From Vitrella brassicaformis (lineage: Eukaryota > Sar > Vitrellaceae), in assembly GCA_001179505.1 (NCBI GenBank), contig CDMY01000671.1:1-30398 (forward strand): a stretch of DNA of 30,398 nucleotides. The letters run 5' to 3'. Shown one piece after another: positions 29,845 to 30,398 of the stretch (position 1 is the first letter of the stretch; each line of letters starts with the position of its first letter). Below the pieces are notes generated by a model. That model was not told the DNA's origin, did not search any database, and was given only the letters and a program-made list of their open reading frames with translations. The position numbers were made by a program, and so were the translations under genes.

Positions 29845-30398
29845 GCATGCGCAGGTGTGCACAAAGACATTCATCCAAGTTGAAACGTGCATGCGCAGGT
29901 GTGCGCACACAGAGACATCCATCATATACACTCCAAGTCCAAACGGGTATGCGCAGGTGTGCGCACACAGACATTCATCATATACGCACTCTCCAAGTCG
30001 ACGCGTGCATGCGCAGGTATACGCACACAGACATTTAACATACACACACGCCAAGTCCAAACCTGCATGCGCAGGTTTGCGCACAGAGACATTCATCATA
30101 TACACACACACTCCAAGTCCAAACGTGCATGCGCAGCTGTGCGCACACAGACGTTCATCATATACACGCACTCCAAGTCCAGATGTGCATGGGCAGGTGT
30201 GCGCACAGAGACATTCATCATATACACACACTCCAAGTCGACGCGTGCATGCACAGGTATACGCACACAGACATTTAACACATACACACACGCCAAGTCC
30301 AAACCTGCATGCGCAGGTTTGCGCACACAGACATTCATCATATACACACACACTCCAAGTCCAAACGTGCATGCGCAGCTGTGCGCACACAGACGTTC
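29845..30398 (+). repeat. 60-bp minisatellite array with about 240-bp higher-order period, runs off the window
   Basis: About nine units are visible. From 29998 four unit variants appear in a fixed order: TCGACGCGTGC with GGTATACGC, then AAACCTGC with GGTTTGCGC, then AAACGTGC with GCTGTGCGC, then AGATGTGCATGGGC. The order restarts at 30238, a shift of 240 bp. The array continues beyond the window end. Confidence 0.9.

Noticed and set aside
1-30398. tRNA or rRNA genes
   Set aside because: No cloverleaf with a convincing A-box and B-box and no conserved rRNA stretch was found by eye; a covariance-model scan would be needed to exclude tRNAs fully.

Overview
This window looks like a piece of the nuclear genome of a protist, most likely a chromerid or related alveolate such as Vitrella. 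That assignment is inference; no rRNA or other marker gene is present. The evidence is eukaryotic gene structure: several genes resolve into many short exons separated by small GT-AG introns, mostly 53-100 nt, and reading frame is preserved across almost every junction. Other pointers are moderately GC-rich coding DNA, GT/CA-rich low-complexity spacers, minisatellites, and retroelements of the Ty1/copia and Penelope-like types. There are no bacterial signals.

Layout from left to right. 1-900: a duplicated segment and a 60-bp minisatellite array. 921-5348 (-): a 13-exon secreted leucine-rich-repeat protein with Cys-rich (ephrin-receptor-like) modules. 6000-7354 (+): the end of a gene for a multi-pass membrane protein, head-to-head with the LRR gene. 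7360-9640: no convincing gene. 9644-10920 (-): the C-terminal part of a sugar-porter-type MFS transporter with an in-frame stop. 11011-11995 (+): a Penelope-like reverse transcriptase with an in-frame TAG. 12000-13660: GT-rich spacer with repeats and two hairpins. 13666-19485 (-): a nearly full-length, decayed Ty1/copia retrotransposon with both LTRs, primer-binding site and polypurine tract. 19528-19827: an assembly gap flanked by the same sequence on both sides. 19990-20247: eight copies of a small hairpin with a constant loop and co-varying stems. 20289-22782 (+): a decayed gene with Cys-rich blocks and an OTU-type cysteine-protease motif. 23261-24520: a 44-bp repeat and an inverted-orientation minisatellite array. 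24941-27490 (-): a complete 14-exon ankyrin-repeat gene. 28241-28870 (+): the start of a secreted MOLO1/TPM-like protein, cut at a minisatellite. 29511-29842 (-): the end of a CCCH zinc-finger gene whose 5' side also runs into a minisatellite that continues to the window end.

Two patterns stand out. First, one 60-bp minisatellite family recurs at five places in both orientations, and at two of them its edge coincides with an exon boundary. Second, the hairpin array at 19990-20247 keeps its pairing while the stem sequences change, which is what selection or copying of a folded structure would leave. The rest is a mix of intact host genes (LRR, ankyrin) and damaged ones (transporter, OTU gene, both retroelements).
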